This document shows positions 5,287 to 7,260 of a stretch of DNA of 7,260 nt, one piece after another. Made by a program: the position numbers and the translations under genes. Each line of letters starts with the position of its first letter. The stretch's first letter is position 1. The stretch is from Bacteroidia bacterium (GTDB lineage Bacteria; Planctomycetota; Phycisphaerae; Phycisphaerales; SM1A02): the NCBI GenBank assembly GCA_030054235.1, contig JASGCG010000081.1, positions 1 through 7,260 of the forward strand, given 5' to 3'. The notes under the pieces were generated by a model. The model was given only the letters and a program-made list of their open reading frames with translations. It made no database searches and was not told the DNA's origin.

Positions 5287-5519
5287 CACCGCGCGATGCG
5301 GCGGGCCGTGAGCCAGCTGCCGCGCCACGCGCCGTGCACTTCCAGCGCCCGCAAGCCGTAGTTCGAGCACGAGGGCTGGAACCTGCACTGCCCACCGATG
5401 AGATGACCGAGCGAGACTTGATAGAGCCGGATGAGCGCGATGCCGACACGGGTCGCTGCACCGAGTCGCGCATGCTGCGACGACCTCTCGCAACTGCACC
5501 TGGGCCCGGACTCGCTCAT
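5196..5519 (-). CDS. yidD: Membrane protein insertion efficiency factor YidD
   Basis: A 107-residue protein matching the small YidD family, a peripheral inner-membrane protein that assists YidC/Sec-dependent insertion. The conserved part runs from about residue 26 to 90: an amphipathic start (IALIRLYQVSLGHLIG), the cysteine signature CRFQPSCSNYGLRALE (45-60, with C45 and C51), HGAWRGSWLTARRIARC (62-78, with C78), and the terminal GGSGFDPVP (82-90). A 17-residue unconserved tail follows. The ATG at 5519 overlaps the TGA of the upstream hydrolase gene as ATGA; the only SD-like bases (GAGG) are one base away, so translation is probably coupled. In most bacteria yidD directly follows rnpA on the same strand. 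Here it is inverted and runs tail to tail into rnpA. I see no frameshift or missing key residue. Confidence 0.93.
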   Translation of the reverse strand: MSESGPRCSCERSSQHARLGAATRVGIALIRLYQVSLGHLIGGQCRFQPSCSNYGLRALEVHGAWRGSWLTARRIARCQPWGGSGFDPVPGDSRCASRDDARTSTPS

Positions 5520-6172
5520 TCCTCGATGACCGGGTTGCGCAGCGAGCCCACGCCGGGGATCGACACCTCGACCACGTCACCATGCTTGAGGAAGACCGGC
5601 GGCGTGCGCCCTGCCCCGACGCCCGCGGGCGTGCCGGTCAGGATCACGGTGCCTGCGACGATCGTGGTGCCCTGCGACAGATCGCTGATGATGCGCGCCA
5701 CGCCGAAGACCATGCCATCGGTGCCGGCATCCTGCATCACGGTGCCGTTGACGCGCGTCACGATGCGCAGCGCCTGTGGATCGGGCACCGATGCCGCGGG
5801 CACGGGCTCGCTCAGCGGGCAGAAGGTGTCGAAGCCCTTGCCGCGGCAGAATTGGCCGCCCGAACCCTTCAGCTGCCACCAGCGTGCGCTGACATCGTTG
5901 GCGACGGCGTAGCCCGACACGACCTCGAGCGCGCGCTCGACCGGGACATCCTTGCAGTCGCGGCCGATGATCACGGCGAGCTCGCCCTCCCAATCCACCT
6001 GCGGCCCATTGATGCGGCAGATCGCGGGGATCCGGATCGCGTCGCCGTCGCCCACCACGGATGCAGGATTCTTGGTGAACACCATCAGGTGCTCGGGGGG
6101 CTTGCCGCCCATCTCCGTGGCGTGATCGAGGTAGTTCTTGCCGATGGCGATGATGGCCGGGGGGCGCTGCAT
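5516..6172 (-). CDS. Fumarylacetoacetate hydrolase family protein
   Basis: A 218-residue cytoplasmic metal-dependent enzyme of the FAH superfamily, in the short single-domain class (FAHD1/YcgM-like acylpyruvate hydrolases, oxaloacetate decarboxylases, HpcE-type isomerases). Visible: GKNYLDHATE (11-20) with the H17-x-x-E20 catalytic pair; the metal ligands E62 and E64 in DWEGELAVIIGR, and D93 in ANDVSAR; the KGFDTFCPLSE segment (112-122) with K112; and LTGTPAGVG (179-187 region) at the active-site lid. All expected catalytic residues are present and length is typical, so an active enzyme is expected; the substrate (an acylpyruvate-like dicarbonyl acid) is not decided by sequence. The ATG at 6172 begins directly before the first conserved strand. 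No Shine-Dalgarno sequence is visible upstream, and a TAGCCT box only seven bases before the ATG raises the possibility of a leaderless message. The stop overlaps the yidD start (ATGA), indicating an operon. Confidence 0.92.
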   Translation of the reverse strand: MQRPPAIIAIGKNYLDHATEMGGKPPEHLMVFTKNPASVVGDGDAIRIPAICRINGPQVDWEGELAVIIGRDCKDVPVERALEVVSGYAVANDVSARWWQLKGSGGQFCRGKGFDTFCPLSEPVPAASVPDPQALRIVTRVNGTVMQDAGTDGMVFGVARIISDLSQGTTIVAGTVILTGTPAGVGAGRTPPVFLKHGDVVEVSIPGVGSLRNPVIEE

Positions 6173-6178
6173 GGCGCC

Positions 6179-6187
6179 GAGGCTAGC
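6179..6187 (-). promoter_or_regulatory. Possible -10-type motif before the FAH-family gene
   Basis: The minus strand reads GCTAGCCTC just upstream of the ATG at 6172, the same nine bases found in the candidate promoter of the secreted protein (2641-2649). If TAGCCT is a -10 box, transcription would start at or beside the ATG. No matching -35 is visible at 16-18 bases, so this is a weak call. Confidence 0.2.
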
Positions 6188-6201
6188 TCAAGCTCACCGC
6201 T

Positions 6202-6284
6202 TCCGCGATCGCTTCGTCACGGCACCGCCGCCACGCCGCCATGATGGCTTCGTCTTGGCTTCTCCGCGATCACTTCGTCTCGGC
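6202..6284. repeat. Direct repeat spanning the stop codon of the unknown-function gene
   Basis: Bases 6202-6223 and 6263-6284 are 22-base direct repeats with 20 identical positions. The right copy covers the last codons and stop of the gene ending at 6270; the left copy lies in its 3' untranslated region, between that gene and the FAH-family gene. A third, shorter GCTTCGTCTTGGC-like match sits between them at about 6247-6259. This looks like a small local duplication. The 97-base gap holds no other recognisable gene or strong terminator. Confidence 0.5.
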
Positions 6285-7260
6285 GTCGCTGCTGCGTCCG
6301 CCTGAGGGCTGCTCGGCCTTCTTGGCCGCTTCGGCAGCGCGTGCAGCGCGGAACTCTTCCATGCCCGGCGGCTCCGGCAACGCGCGCTCGATCGGCAGCA
6401 TCTGCGAAAGCGGGTTCGCCGCGTACTCGGCCGCGAGAGGTGCCTTGATGTCGTCGTACACCAGGCGCCGCTGCTCCTCAGGCGCCTTGTTGTACATCGT
6501 CAGGCGGTCGTAGATCGGCTGCGAGGCATCGAGCATGACCTTCTGGAAGACGAAGCGGACGCTGTCGCGCAGGTCGCTCACGAGGTCGGCCATGCGCTTC
6601 TCGCCGAATCGGTTCACGAAGTCGTAGTAGCGGTTGCCTTGGAAGAACTCGATCAGGTTGCGCGACTCGCGGATGGCATCCTCGAGGATCTTCGGCCGGT
6701 TCAACAGCAAGCCTTCGCGGAAGCCGCGCTCGAGCCATCCGTAGACGTCGCGGCGCGCGAACTCGGGCTGGTACTCGTACTCGCCCCGCGTGGTGTTCAC
6801 CACGAAGGTGTCGAGCTGCGACTCGTACTTGCTGTTGGGGATCAGCCCCGTGCGGCCGAAGAGCCGGTCGAGCCGGTCGAGGATCGCCTGCGCACCCTCG
6901 TAGTCGCCGATGTGATAGAGCTCGCACACCGCGCTCGACATGAAGTTCTCGTAGAAGTCGCAGAACGAGTCGCCACCCGCACCGCGCGTGCCATAGTGCT
7001 TCTCGTAGAGCGTCGTGAAGTAGCGGTCGATCGACTTGATCCAGCGAGGATCGGTCAGGCGACCGGGATTGTCGCCGCTGAACGGGTCGTAGATCACGAG
7101 CCCGCTGCGCGCCATGGCCTGCATGGCCTGGATCGACACTCGGTCGTTGTTCACGATCTTGTAGACGTCATCGTCGGTGTTGGAGCGCTTCTCGGCGATC
7201 CTCTGGCCCAGCGTTGCCCAGTAGAAGGCGTGAGCCTGGGGGTGACGCCAGTCAAGCGGG
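6270..7260 (-). CDS. Conserved-looking protein of unknown function (N-terminus outside window)
   Basis: The frame stays open from the stop at 6270-6272 to the window edge, giving at least 329 residues; the true start lies beyond 7260. A GTG at 7154 is possible, but the preceding 35 residues (including DWRHPQAHAFYWATLGQR) look like genuine protein and join smoothly, so a start there is unlikely. I do not recognise the family. The protein is mainly helical, soluble and charged, rich in aromatic and Arg/Asp residues (YDPFSGDNPGRLTDPRWIK; FENFMSSAVCELYHIGDYEGA-type helices; NRFGEKRMADLV). The ELYHIGDYEGAQAILDRL stretch resembles a TPR-like helix pair, suggesting a helical-repeat scaffold, but this is only a visual impression. 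The C-terminus is a charged Ala/Glu/Lys tail (from about MEEFRAARAAEAAKK). It lies upstream of the FAH-family gene and yidD on the same strand, 97 bases away, and may share their transcript. Confidence 0.8.
   Translation of the reverse strand, partial: PLDWRHPQAHAFYWATLGQRIAEKRSNTDDDVYKIVNNDRVSIQAMQAMARSGLVIYDPFSGDNPGRLTDPRWIKSIDRYFTTLYEKHYGTRGAGGDSFCDFYENFMSSAVCELYHIGDYEGAQAILDRLDRLFGRTGLIPNSKYESQLDTFVVNTTRGEYEYQPEFARRDVYGWLERGFREGLLLNRPKILEDAIRESRNLIEFFQGNRYYDFVNRFGEKRMADLVSDLRDSVRFVFQKVMLDASQPIYDRLTMYNKAPEEQRRLVYDDIKAPLAAEYAANPLSQMLPIERALPEPPGMEEFRAARAAEAAKKAEQPSGGRSSDAETK

Noticed and set aside
1..7260. CRISPR array, insertion sequence, prophage or defence cassette
   Set aside because: No spaced repeats, transposase, integrase, nuclease-effector or toxin-antitoxin pair could be seen; the genes are housekeeping, metabolic or surface proteins.

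Overview
The window is GC-rich bacterial chromosome, most likely from a planctomycete of the class Phycisphaerae. The placement rests on three things: a secreted protein with a C-terminal dockerin-like pair of calcium loops (DLNGDG...GADLG type) preceded by 'GACCLPDGTC' cysteine repeats, a short RNA polymerase omega subunit of planctomycete type, and scattered housekeeping genes that are clustered in most other bacteria. This is an inference from recognised sequence style, not from a search. Coding density is high and no stretch over 160 bases lacks a gene. I see no mobile element, prophage, CRISPR array or defence system.

Layout, left to right. Minus strand: a 3-hydroxyisobutyrate-dehydrogenase-family oxidoreductase (21-899), a perfect hairpin (942-977), tRNA-Ser(CGA) with its own good promoter (982-1110), a secreted cysteine-repeat/dockerin protein (1123-2616), and rpoZ (2773-2997). 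A short divergent control region (about 2998-3080) follows. It contains opposing -10-like boxes that share bases, and a hairpin covering the ribosome binding site of the next gene. Plus strand: a ClC-family anion channel or transporter with two CBS domains (3081-4877), whose end overlaps the start of rnpA, the RNase P protein (4861-5286). Minus strand again: yidD (5196-5519), converging on and overlapping rnpA by 91 bases; a fumarylacetoacetate-hydrolase-family enzyme (5516-6172) whose stop overlaps the yidD start as ATGA; and a conserved-looking protein of unknown function (6270 to the window edge, N-terminus missing).

Most genes are ordinary housekeeping or metabolic ones. RnpA (tRNA 5' maturation), tRNA-Ser, RpoZ (transcription) and YidD (membrane protein insertion) belong to core information and envelope processes, but they are arranged unusually. 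The standard rpmH-rnpA-yidD-yidC order is broken: rnpA lies behind an ion channel gene, and yidD is inverted and overlaps it tail to tail. The most notable observations are this antisense overlap, the altered ion-pathway residues of the ClC protein, and RNA hairpins at the rpoZ/clc region. I do not see a convincing wholly new multi-gene system.
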